A stretch of DNA of 64,000 nucleotides from Curtobacterium sp. 458 (GCF_030406605.1 NZ_CP129104.1:1948799-2012798), one strand, 5' to 3'; positions 8,360 through 16,784 are shown, numbered from the stretch's first letter. Notes: generated from the sequence alone by a model not told the origin. Made by a program: numbers and translations.

Positions 8360-9541
8360 ATGCCGCCGTCGCGAGGATCGAGTGCCGAGGTCGTCCTCGC
8401 GTACGCCTTCGCCTCCGGCGCGTTCACGGCGACGGAGGCGATCGCGGGGACGGGGCTGACCCGTTCGACGGTGCTCGCCGCGTGCGACGAACTCGTCCAG
8501 CTCGGCTGGCTGCGGGCGCTCGACGACGCCCGTGCGGCGGGGGAGTACCGCAAGGGCCGTCCGGCGCGCCGGTACGCGCTCGACGACGACGCAGGGGTGC
8601 TCGTCGGCGTCGACGCCGGTCAGCACCGGGTGTCCGTCGCGGTCGCCGACCTCCGCGGTGTCGTCCGTGGCCGCGCGGCCACGTCGCTCGGGGACACCGG
8701 TCTCGACGTCGCGGTGCGACTCGGCGCGGTGCAGGACGCGGTGTCGGCGGCGCTCGCCGACGCCGGGGTGGCCGCGGACCGGGTGCTCGTGGTCGTCGTG
8801 GGGATCCCGGCGCCGGTCGACGTCCGCGGTGCCTCGCCGCGCGACGACGGGTACTGGGACCGGATGAACCCGGGGTTCGGTGCGCTCCTCGGGCACGGAC
8901 GCCTCGTGGTCGAGAACGACGCGAACCTCGCCGCCCTCGCGGAACGCCCGTCCTCCGGCGACGCCTCCTTCGCCGCGCTGCTCTCGGGTGAGCGGTTCGG
9001 CGCCGGGATCGTCGTCGACGGAGCGCTGCTGCGGGGAGCACGTGGCGGAGCGGGTGAGATGCGCGTGCTCGACCTCGTCGACGGCGTCGGCTCCCCGGAG
9101 GGCATCGGTGCGACCGCGCGCCTGCTCGTGGCCGAGGCCACCGACCGGATCCCGCCGGGGTCGCTCCTCGCCGGGCGGAACGGTTCGGAGCGCCTGTTCG
9201 AGGCCGCGGCGCTCGGCGACCCCGTCGCGGTCGAGGTCGTCGACCGCCTCGGGGACCGGCTGGCCCGGGTGAGCGTGCTCCTCGCGAGCCTCCTCGACAT
9301 TGACCGGGTGGTCGTCGCCGGCGCGATCGCGGACGCGGTCGGTCCCGTGCTCGACCGGGCTCGGGTGCACCTCGCCGACTGGGACTACGACCCGGTCCCG
9401 GAGCTCGTCGCCTCGAGGCTCGGGGCCGACGTCGTCGTGCTCGGAGCCGTCGCCCGGGCGCTCGACGAGGTCCGGTCGGACCCGCTCGCGCTGTCGCTCC
9501 CGGTGAACGCCTCGCTCAGCGCTCCCCTGGCAGTGGGATGA
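8360..9541 (+). CDS. ROK-family transcriptional repressor
   Basis: A 393-residue protein. It has an N-terminal winged-helix (about residues 8-60: AYAFASGAFTATEAIAGTGL, then STVLAACDELVQLGW) and a sugar-kinase-like ROK domain (LVGVDAGQHRVSVAVADL at about 78, ENDANLAALAE, GERFGAGIVVDG). The CxCGxxGC zinc motif common in ROK proteins is absent. It is divergent from the alpha-glucoside operon and likely represses it until sugar binds. The ATG at 8360 lies 7 nt after a TAGTGT box, which points to a leaderless mRNA. The 3' end overlaps the convergent Nudix gene by 26 bp. Confidence 0.85.
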   Translation: MPPSRGSSAEVVLAYAFASGAFTATEAIAGTGLTRSTVLAACDELVQLGWLRALDDARAAGEYRKGRPARRYALDDDAGVLVGVDAGQHRVSVAVADLRGVVRGRAATSLGDTGLDVAVRLGAVQDAVSAALADAGVAADRVLVVVVGIPAPVDVRGASPRDDGYWDRMNPGFGALLGHGRLVVENDANLAALAERPSSGDASFAALLSGERFGAGIVVDGALLRGARGGAGEMRVLDLVDGVGSPEGIGATARLLVAEATDRIPPGSLLAGRNGSERLFEAAALGDPVAVEVVDRLGDRLARVSVLLASLLDIDRVVVAGAIADAVGPVLDRARVHLADWDYDPVPELVASRLGADVVVLGAVARALDEVRSDPLALSLPVNASLSAPLAVG

Positions 9542-10205
9542 CCGTCCGGTCGTCCCACGGTTCCGCCCACCCCAGTCGGTCGAACAGCGCGTCGAGGAGC
9601 ATCGCCGTGAATCCCCACACGGTCTCCGTCCCGTGCTCCGCGTCGAGGGTGAACGCCGGTCCACGCCAGTCCTGACCGTCCCGTCGGATCACGGTCACGC
9701 CGCGGTGGCCCGGGTCGAGGAGGTCGGCGACCGGTGCCCGGAAGACGGTCGCGGACTCCCGCTCGTCGACGACCCGCACGGGCGAGGGCGACCTCCACCA
9801 CGCGAGGACCGGTTCGACGAGGTGGTTCGAGAACGCGAGCGGTACGGCGGGGAGCACCCCGAGGACGTCGACTCCCGCGGGGTCGAGCCCGGTCTCCTCG
9901 TGCGCTTCACGGAGGGCGGCGTCCGCGGCGTCGGCGTCGCCCGCGTCGATGCGCCCCCCGGGGAAGGCGACCTGGCTCGGGTGCGCGCGGAGCGTGTCCG
10001 CGCGTCGGAGGAGCAGGACGTCGAGGTCGTCGGAGACCCTCGGCGCCGACGCGGGGCGGTCACTCGGACGGTCGTCCAGCACGCCGAAGAGCATGAGGAC
10101 GGCGGCCCGTCGTGGTGACGGCAGGGCCGGGAGCGTCGGCACGAGTGGTGCGGTGGTGTCCCGACCGACCGTCGCCAGCGCTGCCCGTGCCTGCTCGTCG
10201 CTCAC
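9516..10205 (-). CDS. Nudix hydrolase, CoA pyrophosphatase-like
   Basis: A 229-residue protein carrying both signatures of CoA pyrophosphatases: the UPF0035-type stretch LLLRRADTLRAHPSQVAFPG and, immediately after, a Nudix box ending REAHEETGL (about residues 80-112). It would cleave CoA, or oxidised CoA, to phosphopantetheine and 3',5'-ADP. The GTG start at 10205 follows a TAGGGT box by 6 nt, so the mRNA is probably leaderless. It stands alone, convergent with the ROK gene. Confidence 0.82.
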   Translation of the reverse strand: MSDEQARAALATVGRDTTAPLVPTLPALPSPRRAAVLMLFGVLDDRPSDRPASAPRVSDDLDVLLLRRADTLRAHPSQVAFPGGRIDAGDADAADAALREAHEETGLDPAGVDVLGVLPAVPLAFSNHLVEPVLAWWRSPSPVRVVDERESATVFRAPVADLLDPGHRGVTVIRRDGQDWRGPAFTLDAEHGTETVWGFTAMLLDALFDRLGWAEPWDDRTVIPLPGER

Positions 10206-10214
10206 GTCCCCACC

Positions 10215-11174
10215 CTAGGCGGACGGTGCAGCGGTGGCGTCCGGTCCGGCCAGCACGACGACCTTGCCGGCGATCCGACCGGCGGCGCCCTCGGCGTGCA
10301 GTGCCGGCAGGTCTGCGAGCGGGATGCGTCGCGTCACCTCGACGTGCAGCTCGCCGGCTTCGACGAGACGGACGAGTTCGACCAGGCGCTCCCGGTTCGG
10401 CTGCACGAACACCGTGGCCGCACGGACGTCACGGGCGTCGTCGCCCGGGGTGGCGATGAACGCCGTCGTGCTCACGACCGTGCCACCGTCGCGCACGAGG
10501 GCGACGAGGGCGGCGAACCGCTCCGGGTCGAGCGGGGCGAGGTTGAGCAACACGTCGACCTGCCCGTCCACCGCGGTGAGGAGGTCGTCGGTGGTGTGGT
10601 CGACGACGACGTCCGCACCCGCGGCCCGCACGGCTTCCGCGCTCCGCGGGCTCGCCGTCGCGACGACCTCGACACCCGCGCGCTCCGCCAGCCGGACGGC
10701 GTACTTCCCGACGACCCCGCCAGCGCCGACGATCAGCAGGCGCTGTCCGGCAGTCAGGCGCCCGTCGTCGAAGAGTGCCTGCCACGCGGTGAGTGCCACG
10801 GAGGGCAGCGCTGCGGCGTCCGCGAGCGGGATGCTCGTCGGAGCGGCGACGAGCGACTCCGCCGGTGCGAGGACGAACTCGGCCGCGCCGCCGTCCCGCT
10901 CCATCGGGAGGAACCCGACCACGGCGTCACCGACCCGCAGGTCCGTGTCACCCGGTCCGACCTCCTCGACCGTGCCGGACACGTCGTACCCCGGCACGTG
11001 CGGCAGGACGACCGGGATCGGGAGGAAGCCGCCCCGCATCCCGTTGTCCGCGGCGTTGTAGGCCGACGCGGCGACCCGCACCAGGACCTCCCCGGCACCC
11101 GGCACCGGTCGCTCGACGTCCTCGATCCGCAGGACCTCGGGTCCGCCGACCTCGTGGAAACGCACTGCTCGCAT
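10215..11174 (-). CDS. NADP-dependent MDR oxidoreductase (quinone oxidoreductase-like)
   Basis: A 319-residue medium-chain reductase without the structural zinc cysteines. It has an N-terminal GroES-like fold (MRAVRFHEVGGPEVL; NAADNGMRG; VPGYDVSG) and a Rossmann motif GAGGVVGKYAVRLAERAG near residue 150. The start ATG at 11174 has an AAGGGC Shine-Dalgarno. It is divergent from a MarR regulator, and the shared region holds two near-identical palindromes, so it is almost certainly MarR-controlled. Such pairs typically respond to quinones, aldehydes or phenolics; the inducer here is unknown. Confidence 0.85.
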   Translation of the reverse strand: MRAVRFHEVGGPEVLRIEDVERPVPGAGEVLVRVAASAYNAADNGMRGGFLPIPVVLPHVPGYDVSGTVEEVGPGDTDLRVGDAVVGFLPMERDGGAAEFVLAPAESLVAAPTSIPLADAAALPSVALTAWQALFDDGRLTAGQRLLIVGAGGVVGKYAVRLAERAGVEVVATASPRSAEAVRAAGADVVVDHTTDDLLTAVDGQVDVLLNLAPLDPERFAALVALVRDGGTVVSTTAFIATPGDDARDVRAATVFVQPNRERLVELVRLVEAGELHVEVTRRIPLADLPALHAEGAAGRIAGKVVVLAGPDATAAPSA

Positions 11175-11204
11175 GGTCTTGCCCTTCGTTGGTGGAACCT
11201 CGTG

Positions 11205-11222
11205 TGCTTCGAATTTGAAGCA
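11205..11222. promoter_or_regulatory. MarR operator O1
   Basis: TGCTTCGAATTTGAAGCA is an 18-bp inverted repeat with one imperfect position, 31 bp upstream of the oxidoreductase start. It repeats the sequence of O2 38 bp away. Two such copies between a MarR gene and its divergent partner are strong evidence for dimer binding sites. Confidence 0.85.
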
Positions 11223-11242
11223 TCTGCGGAGGACGCTACCAC

Positions 11243-11260
11243 TGCTTCGAATTCGAAGCA
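11243..11260. promoter_or_regulatory. MarR operator O2
   Basis: TGCTTCGAATTCGAAGCA is a perfect 18-bp palindrome ending 6 bp before the TAGGGT -10 box of the MarR gene, so bound protein would block marR transcription. The centre-to-centre distance to O1 is 38 bp, which would place two dimers on nearly the same helix face. Confidence 0.87.
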
Positions 11261-11277
11261 ACAGGTAGGGTGGGGTC

Positions 11278-11793
11278 ATGACCGGATCCGAGCCGCGCAC
11301 GAACCTCGACGCCAGTGAGCTCGGGGCGTACTTCGCCCTGATCGAGGTCGGGAACCTGGTGCGGCACGCGGTCGAGCAACAGCTCCGCGATGCGGGCGAC
11401 CTCAGTTACGTGCAGTTCCAGCTGCTCGCCACCCTCGGCGACGCGCCCGGCGGGAGCCGGCGGATGACCGAGCTCGCCGACGGCGTGGTGATCAGCCGCA
11501 GTGGCCTGACGTACCAGGTCGGACTGCTCGAACGGGACGGTCTCGTCGTTCGTGGGCAGGCGGCGGACGACGACCGCGGCGTCACGGTCACCCTCACCGA
11601 GGCCGGGCGGGTGAAGCTCGGCGCGGTCTTCCCTGGACACGTCGCGCTGCTGCGGGAACTCGTCTTCGACGCGATCGGTCCGCGCGACGTCGAGGACCTC
11701 GGCCGCGTGCTCGGCGTCGTGCGCGACCACCTGCGCACCGTCCCGCCACGCTCCGTGACGTCCCGTCGCCGCCGCGGCCCCGCCCCCGGCTGA
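11278..11793 (+). CDS. MarR-family transcriptional regulator
   Basis: A 171-residue winged-helix protein with typical MarR order: helix 1 (YFALIEVGNLVRHAVEQQL), recognition region (MTELADGVVISRSGLTYQV, about residues 63-81) and wing (ADDDRGVTVTLTEAGR). The ATG at 11278 is 6 nt after TAGGGT (11266-11271), so translation is probably leaderless. The twin palindromes upstream make autoregulation and control of the divergent oxidoreductase very likely. Confidence 0.9.
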   Translation: MTGSEPRTNLDASELGAYFALIEVGNLVRHAVEQQLRDAGDLSYVQFQLLATLGDAPGGSRRMTELADGVVISRSGLTYQVGLLERDGLVVRGQAADDDRGVTVTLTEAGRVKLGAVFPGHVALLRELVFDAIGPRDVEDLGRVLGVVRDHLRTVPPRSVTSRRRRGPAPG

Positions 11794-11949
11794 ACGGTCC
11801 CGCAGGGGCGTTGACACCCCGTCTTCGGAGTGGAACCCTGCTGGATGTTGACGTTGCCATGGCGGAAGGGACCCGCCACGGCAGCCGTCCACTCCGGCAC
11901 CGCGACGACGCCGTGCCGCTGCAACGGAGCAGACAGGGAGCACGCACAC

Positions 11950-13065
11950 ATGCACGCACCGACCACCCGGCGGGGACGCCTCCTCGCCGCGACCATCGCC
12001 GCACTCGCCGGCGCCACCGCACTCGCGCTCGCGAGCCCGGCGGTCGCGAACGCGGCCCCGGCCCCCGCGGCGACAGCGCACCGGGGACCCGTGCCGGCGC
12101 TCGACCCGACGCAGTTCCACGGTGTCAACTGGGCCGACCCGAGGGACAACTACGCGAACGGCCCGGTCGTCCTCTCCGGGCTCTCGACGAGCGACGACTA
12201 CCGCACCGTGTACCGCACGTCCGAGCGGATCATCCAGGGGTTCCGGAAGGACCTCGGCGCGAACACGGTCCGGATGCCGGTCAACCCGTACTCGGTCGGC
12301 ACCGCCTGGTGGAACTCGTACAGGGGTGCGATCGACGCCGCGCGGCACGAGGGCTTCCGTGTCGTGCTCGGCTACTGGGAGGGCGACGGCGCGAGCAAGG
12401 ACGGCAAGGTCGACGACCCGGCGGCGTGGACCGGGATGTGGGACACCCTGACCCGGACGTACGCCCGTGACCGTGGCGTGTACTTCGAGCCGATGAACGA
12501 GCCGTTCGGGTACACCGCCGACCAGTGGATCCAGGTCGCCACCGACTGGGTCGACCGCTACACCGCTCGCGGCATCCCGCGCGACCGCGTGTTCGTCAGC
12601 GGCGTCGGCTACAACGACCACGTCGACGCGGTCTGCGCCGCCCCGGCACTCGCGGGGACCTACGTCTCGCAGCACTACTACGGCTTCTGGGGCACGCACG
12701 ACGCGGCCGGGTGGGCCGCCGACTTCACCTCCCGGCTCGGCGACCAGGCGTGCTCGGCCCGGACCGTCCTGGACGAGTTCGGCGTCCCGATGACGACCGG
12801 CATCGACTACCGGGGGTCCGCCACGACCGGGGACGCCGACGCCGACAACTCGGTGGCGTTCCTCCAGACGGTGACGACGATCGCCCGCGAGCGGCACCTC
12901 GGCGCGGTCTACTGGCCGGGCCTGCGCACCGACGACACCTACAGCCTCACCACGATCCAGGGCTCCGGGAAGCACCTGTCCCTCGCGGTGACGAACGACT
13001 CCGGCCTCGCGCTCCTGCACTGGGCGTGGGGTCAAGGCCGTCGCGCGCCGTTCACGGTCGGCTGA
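11950..13065 (+). CDS. Secreted GH5-family glycoside hydrolase
   Basis: A 371-residue enzyme with a Sec signal peptide (residues 1-36, ending VANAAP), hence exported. The mature part has GH5 features: FHGVNWADP at the first strand, NTVRMPVNPYS, the acid/base glutamate in FEPMNEP and the nucleophile glutamate in VLDEFGVP. Family members cut cellulose, mannan or related beta-glycans; the exact polymer is not readable. The ATG at 11950 follows GGGAG, and the earlier in-frame ATG at 11830 lacks a signal-peptide context. It appears monocistronic, ending in a strong hairpin. Confidence 0.83.
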   Translation: MHAPTTRRGRLLAATIAALAGATALALASPAVANAAPAPAATAHRGPVPALDPTQFHGVNWADPRDNYANGPVVLSGLSTSDDYRTVYRTSERIIQGFRKDLGANTVRMPVNPYSVGTAWWNSYRGAIDAARHEGFRVVLGYWEGDGASKDGKVDDPAAWTGMWDTLTRTYARDRGVYFEPMNEPFGYTADQWIQVATDWVDRYTARGIPRDRVFVSGVGYNDHVDAVCAAPALAGTYVSQHYYGFWGTHDAAGWAADFTSRLGDQACSARTVLDEFGVPMTTGIDYRGSATTGDADADNSVAFLQTVTTIARERHLGAVYWPGLRTDDTYSLTTIQGSGKHLSLAVTNDSGLALLHWAWGQGRRAPFTVG

Positions 13066-13082
13066 CCCGCGCATCGCTGACA

Positions 13083-13116
13083 CGTCGGGCACCCGGTACG
13101 GACCGGGTGCCCGACG
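13083..13116. terminator. Perfect 15-bp hairpin terminator after the GH5 gene
   Basis: The arms 13083-13097 and 13102-13116 pair perfectly over 15 bp with a 4-nt loop (ACGG), 18 bp after the GH5 stop. There is no T-run, as is common in high-GC actinobacteria. Confidence 0.8.
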
Positions 13117-13130
13117 AGCATGATCGGGGC

Positions 13131-13676
13131 ATGACCCGCGCGCTGCTCCTCGTCGACGTCCAGCTCGACTACTTCCCCGGCGGGGCGTTCCCGCTCGTCG
13201 AACCCGAGCCGGCGGCCGATGCCGCCGGCGCCGTGCTGCGGCACTTCCGCGAGACCGGCGAGGACGTCGTGCACGTCTTCCACACCGCCACCGAGGCCGA
13301 CGCGGGCTTCTTCGTCCCCGGGACGCCCGGGGTGGCCTTCCACCCCGACGTCGAGCCTCGGGCGGGGGAGACGGTGGTCGAGAAGCACGAGCCGAACAGC
13401 TTCATCGGCACCGGGCTCGAGGCGCTGCTCCGCGATCGTGGCGTCACCGACCTGGTCGTCCTCGGGATGATGACGAGCATGTGCGTGGACTCGACCACCC
13501 GAGCCGCATCGGAGCTCGGGTTCACGTGCACCGTGGTGGCCGATGCCTGCGCCGCGCCGGACCTCGCGCTCGGCGACGTGACCGTCCCCGGCGCGACCGT
13601 GCACGCCGCGTTCCTGGCCGCCCTCGACGGCAGCTTCGCGACGGTGGTCCGCAGCGCCGACCTCCTCGAGCACTGA
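13131..13676 (+). CDS. Isochorismatase-family cysteine hydrolase
   Basis: A 181-residue protein with the family catalytic triad: aspartate in LLVDVQLDYF (residue 10), lysine in VVEKHEPNSF and nucleophile cysteine in GMMTSMCVDSTTRAA. Relatives hydrolyse nicotinamide, ureidoacrylate or other amides. The motifs do not single out one substrate, although the short form with TSMCVDST is typical of generic cysteine hydrolases. The gene stands alone between the GH5 terminator and the toxin-antitoxin pair. Confidence 0.85.
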   Translation: MTRALLLVDVQLDYFPGGAFPLVEPEPAADAAGAVLRHFRETGEDVVHVFHTATEADAGFFVPGTPGVAFHPDVEPRAGETVVEKHEPNSFIGTGLEALLRDRGVTDLVVLGMMTSMCVDSTTRAASELGFTCTVVADACAAPDLALGDVTVPGATVHAAFLAALDGSFATVVRSADLLEH

Positions 13677-13685
13677 CGAACCGGC

Positions 13686-13722
13686 TTGACGTAGGGACCG
13701 TACGAATCGTACGATTCGTACG
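13686..13722 (+). promoter_or_regulatory. Toxin-antitoxin promoter with 24-bp perfect palindrome
   Basis: TTGACG (13686-13691) and TACGAT (13710-13715), 18 bp apart, form the promoter. A perfect 24-bp palindrome (13699-13722; half GTACGAATCGTACG and its mirror) covers the -10 and reaches the first base of the GTG start. The expected transcription start coincides with that GTG, so the mRNA would begin at the start codon. Antitoxin binding would block polymerase directly. Confidence 0.75.
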
Positions 13723-13985
13723 TGTACTCGCTTCCTGCCAGTGAGGCCCGCCAGCGGTGGTCAGACCTCCTCGATCTCGCGCACCGCGAGCCGGTCGGCA
13801 TCACGATCCGCGGTCGTGAACGGGTCGTCGTGCTCGACGCCGATCTCGCACACCGGGCTCTGGCGGCGCTGGAGGACGCGACCGATCGCGCCGCGGTGGA
13901 CACCGTCCGTGCGGACCTCGAGGACGACCCGGCGACGCTGCCGCTCGCGGACGTCGCGCGGGAGCTCGGGATCACGCTTGCCTGA
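13722..13985 (+). CDS. Type II antitoxin, Phd/YefM-like
   Basis: An 87-residue protein starting VYSLPASEARQRWSDLLDLA, the usual Phd/YefM N-terminal DNA-binding fold. Then come GITIRGRERVVVLDADLA and a C-terminal arm rich in acidic residues that would wrap the toxin. The GTG start is followed 256 bp later by a toxin gene overlapping by 8 bp. No Shine-Dalgarno is possible because the palindromic operator abuts the start, which fits a leaderless message. Autoregulation by the palindrome is inferred from family behaviour. Confidence 0.85.
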   Translation: MYSLPASEARQRWSDLLDLAHREPVGITIRGRERVVVLDADLAHRALAALEDATDRAAVDTVRADLEDDPATLPLADVARELGITLA

Positions 13986-14259
13986 CCCCGCTCCACAGCA
14001 GTACGCCGTCGAACTGACCAAGCGCGCCGCGGAGACCCTCGGGAAGCTCGATCGTCCGACGCAGCGTCGGATCCTCGCGGCGCTCGTCCTCCTGCAGTCG
14101 AATCCACGTCCGCCCGGCATGACCGCACTCGTCGGGCGACCCGGCGAGCTCCGTGTTCGCGTGGGGGACCACCGGATCGTCTACGAGATCGTCGACGACC
14201 GCTTGGTCGTACTCGTCCTGACGATCGGGCACCGGCGCGACGTGTACCGATCGTCCTGA
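13978..14259 (+). CDS. RelE/ParE-family toxin
   Basis: A 93-residue protein from a TTG start that overlaps the antitoxin stop by 8 bp. The pattern (YAVELTKRAAETLGKLDRPT, then GELRVRVGDHRIVYEIVDD and VLTIGHRRDVY) is that of RelE-type toxins, which cleave mRNA at the ribosome. RVRVGDHRIVYEI and the terminal HRRDVY contain the basic and aromatic residues used by RelE enzymes. Nearest functional class is RelE/YoeB; ParE-like gyrase poisoning is less likely but not excluded. Confidence 0.85.
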   Translation: MPDPAPQQYAVELTKRAAETLGKLDRPTQRRILAALVLLQSNPRPPGMTALVGRPGELRVRVGDHRIVYEIVDDRLVVLVLTIGHRRDVYRSS

Positions 14260-14339
14260 CGAGCGGACACCGGCGCGACGTGCACCGCTGACGCGCCGCC
14301 TGAACGCCGCCGTTGCCCGTCGGCCGGTACATTGACGCC

Positions 14340-14882
14340 GTGGGGAACGACGGAGACCGGGCAGCGCCCGAGCGGCACGAACCAGAGCACGACCCGTACG
14401 CGCGACGCCCCGGCTACGCGACCGGCGCCGACGGTCGCACCGACGTCTGGACGACCGCGATGGTCGCCGGCGTCGTCAGTGCGGTCGGGGTGCTGTTCGT
14501 CTCGGGTCTGGTGCACATCGAGCGGCCGATCGCCTACCCCGTGGCGATCGTGGTCGGGCTCGCGGTCTTCCTCGTCCTCCGTGCACGCCGACGAGCCGCC
14601 GACCGGCGTGCCGGCCGCGACCCGGACGAGGTGGCGAAGGCGCGGTCCGACGCCACGGCCGCGGCGAACCACGGGCGACGGTTCTTCATCGCGCAGAACC
14701 CGGTCGTCCTGATCGTGATGGGTGCGATCTTCCTCACCCTCGCCGTCGTCGCCGCGATCGGTGTGGAGACCGCGGGTGGGTTCGTGGTCGCAGCGGTGCT
14801 GGCCGCGAGTGGGCTGTTCTTCGTCGTCCAGGGAGCCGGCACGCTCGTGTTCCGCCGACGCGACCGAGCCGAACGCGTCTGA
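14340..14882 (+). CDS. Hypothetical membrane protein
   Basis: A 180-residue protein I do not recognise. It has a hydrophilic N-terminus (residues 1-38), two close helices (about 40-60 and 63-80), a basic loop with RARRRAADRRAGRDPDEVAKAR, then two more helices (about 115-135 and 140-160) and a short basic tail. GTG at 14340 follows TACATT (14328-14333) by 6 nt, suggesting a leaderless transcript; an ATG 27 bp upstream is in frame but lies before that box. No operon partner is apparent. Confidence 0.65.
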   Translation: MGNDGDRAAPERHEPEHDPYARRPGYATGADGRTDVWTTAMVAGVVSAVGVLFVSGLVHIERPIAYPVAIVVGLAVFLVLRARRRAADRRAGRDPDEVAKARSDATAAANHGRRFFIAQNPVVLIVMGAIFLTLAVVAAIGVETAGGFVVAAVLAASGLFFVVQGAGTLVFRRRDRAERV

Positions 14883-14893
14883 GGCAGTGCGGG

Positions 14894-15322
14894 TCAGTCC
14901 GCCGGGCTGATCGTCACGGGCACGTCGGCGCCCGCGCGGTCCCCGTCGTTGCTGTGCGCACCGAGGACCGCGTCTCCCGCCGGGAGGTCGTCGGGCAGGT
15001 CGAACCGACCGGCCACACGGAAGCGCGGACCCTCCGGCGCGGGCCGTCCGAGCACGACGGCCGTGCCCGTGGACGACGGCGTGATCGTGACGACGACGTC
15101 GTCCGAGGCGCGCGGCACCCCGCCGGTGTCCTCGCACGTCCGCCGCATCCAGTCGACACTGAGCGCGACCTCGCCACCCGGTCGGAGGTCCGAATCGCCG
15201 AGCCGGACCTCCTTCGCGGCACAGGACCCGGCTGCGCTGCTGGCCGAGCACCCCGTGACCGAGCCGCCGAGTGCCACGAGCAGCATCCCCGCCGTGACCA
15301 GCCGCATCCGTCCCCGTTGCAT
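14894..15322 (-). CDS. Small secreted lipoprotein
   Basis: A 142-residue protein with a lipoprotein signal (RLVTAGMLLVALGGSVTGC, cysteine after VTG) followed by a small beta-rich domain containing two further cysteines (GSCAAKEV and RRTCEDTGG), possibly a disulfide. It has no recognised family. In-frame alternatives at 15337 (GTG) and 15307 (ATG) exist; I chose 15322 for the GGGAT-containing upstream spacing. It faces the 14340 gene convergently with a 12-bp gap. Confidence 0.7.
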   Translation of the reverse strand: MQRGRMRLVTAGMLLVALGGSVTGCSASSAAGSCAAKEVRLGDSDLRPGGEVALSVDWMRRTCEDTGGVPRASDDVVVTITPSSTGTAVVLGRPAPEGPRFRVAGRFDLPDDLPAGDAVLGAHSNDGDRAGADVPVTISPAD

Positions 15323-15367
15323 GCCCCATCCCACCACGCTGCGCCGGACCCGAGGGTCACGATCCGG

Positions 15368-16621
15368 TCACCGGGGGATCGGCACCAACCGTTGGAGTTG
15401 GGTGACGTGTGCGGGTTCGAGTTCGTCGAGGGTGGCGACGCCGAGGAGGCGCATGGTGCGTTCGATCTGGTCGGACAGGATCTGGATCATCCGGTCGACA
15501 CCGGCTTCGCCGCCCGCCATCAACCCGTAGAGGTAGGCGCGGCCGACCATGGTGAACTTCGCGCCGAGGGCGATGGCGGCGATGATGTCGGCGCCGGACA
15601 TGATGCCGGTGTCGAGGTGCACTTCGGTGTCGTTCCCGACCTCCTTGACGACCTGGGGCAGGAGGTGGAAGGGGACGGGGGCGCGGTCGAGCTGGCGGCC
15701 GCCGTGGTTCGACAGGGTGATGCCGTCGACACCCATGTCGGCCAGGCGACGAGCATCGGCGAGGGACTGCACGCCCTTGACGACGACCTTGCCCGGCCAC
15801 TGCGACCGGATCCAGGCCAGGTCCTCGTAGGTGACGGTGGGGTCGAACATGTGGTCGAGGAGTTCCCCGACGGTCCCGGACCACCGGTCCAACGACGCGA
15901 ACGCCAACGGCTCGGTGGTGAGGAAGTCGAACCACCACCACGGCCGCGGGATCGCGTTCACGACCGTCTTCACGCCCAGCTGCGGCGGGATCGAGAACCC
16001 GTTGCGCTTGTCCCGCAGCCGCGCTCCGGCGACGGGGACGTCGACCGTGACCAGGAGCGTGTCGAACCCGGCCTTCGCGGCCCGGTCGACCAGCGCCATG
16101 CTCTTGTCGCGGTCCTTCCACATGTACAGCTGGAACCAGTTCCGACCGTGCGGGTTCGCATCCCGCACGTCCTCGATCGCCGTGGTCCCCATCGTCGACA
16201 ACGAGAACGGGATGCCGGCGCGTCCGGCAGCGCGGGCGCCGGCGCGTTCACCCTCGGTCTGCATCATCCGCGTGAAGCCGGTCGGGGCGATCCCGAACGG
16301 CAACGCGGTCGGCGCACCGAGCACGTCCCGGGACGTGTCGACGTGCGAGACGTCGCGCAGGATCGCGGGGGTGAACTCGATGTTCTCGAACGCCTGCCGC
16401 GCCCGTGCGAGTGAGATCTCCGCCTCAGCGGCACCCTCGGTGTAGTCGAACGCCGCACGAGGCGTCCGCCGGGCAGCGATCTGCCGGAGGTCCCAGATTG
16501 TCAACGCCTGCTCGAGTCGCTGGCGCCGACCCGGCAGTGCCGGCTTCCTGAACTGCAGCAACGGCGCCAGGTCCCGCACCTTCGGGATCCGCCGTTCGAT
16601 CTGCGGGCGCGTTCGGCTCAT
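15368..16621 (-). CDS. lldD: L-lactate dehydrogenase (FMN-dependent), copy 1
   Basis: A 417-residue alpha-hydroxy-acid oxidase family enzyme. The N-terminal part includes [33 protein letters not shown] and [15 protein letters not shown]. The C-terminal part has the catalytic histidine in SNHGGRQLD and the FMN-phosphate region [18 protein letters not shown]. It oxidises L-lactate to pyruvate at the membrane. By eye about 96% identical to a second copy at 27494-28816, which has a longer N-terminus. It is divergent from the fuconate dehydratase gene, with its own promoter. Because the fucose route yields L-lactate, lactate oxidation is the expected role. Confidence 0.9.
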   Translation of the reverse strand: MSRTRPQIERRIPKVRDLAPLLQFRKPALPGRRQRLEQALTIWDLRQIAARRTPRAAFDYTEGAAEAEISLARARQAFENIEFTPAILRDVSHVDTSRDVLGAPTALPFGIAPTGFTRMMQTEGERAGARAAGRAGIPFSLSTMGTTAIEDVRDANPHGRNWFQLYMWKDRDKSMALVDRAAKAGFDTLLVTVDVPVAGARLRDKRNGFSIPPQLGVKTVVNAIPRPWWWFDFLTTEPLAFASLDRWSGTVGELLDHMFDPTVTYEDLAWIRSQWPGKVVVKGVQSLADARRLADMGVDGITLSNHGGRQLDRAPVPFHLLPQVVKEVGNDTEVHLDTGIMSGADIIAAIALGAKFTMVGRAYLYGLMAGGEAGVDRMIQILSDQIERTMRLLGVATLDELEPAHVTQLQRLVPIPR

Positions 16622-16660
16622 GCTCGTCTCCGTTCGTCCGCGCTGTACCGCGCGTCCACG

Positions 16661-16693
16661 AGTCATCCTACGAATATTGCAACTCGCGAACAA
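16661..16693 (-). promoter_or_regulatory. lldD copy 1 promoter with candidate fucose-regulator site
   Basis: Minus strand TTGTTC (16693-16688) and TAGGAT (16670-16665), spaced 17 bp, make a good promoter. The -10 region (16661-16675) matches 11 of 15 positions of AGACATAGGATGTCT, the perfect palindrome found before the FAH-family gene. Confidence 0.55.
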
Positions 16694-16713
16694 GAACCGC
16701 CGCAGAACGATGC

Positions 16714-16742
16714 TTGACGCGGAAGAGGTCGGATGTTTTGAT
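16714..16742 (+). promoter_or_regulatory. fucD operon promoter with candidate regulator site
   Basis: TTGACG (16714-16719) and TTTGAT (16737-16742), spaced exactly 17 bp. The sequence AGAGGTCGGATGTTT (16724-16738) inside the promoter matches 11 of 15 positions of the AGACATAGGATGTCT motif. The promoter is clear; the operator is a hypothesis. Confidence 0.55.
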
Positions 16743-16784
16743 GAGCGCGTTCGGTCATCGAGGACCGAACGGGCAGGAGACACG

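Noticed and set aside
11811..11840. TTGACA at 11811 as the GH5 promoter
   Set aside because: No acceptable -10 lies 16-18 bp downstream (AACCCT at best), so the promoter of this gene was left unassigned.
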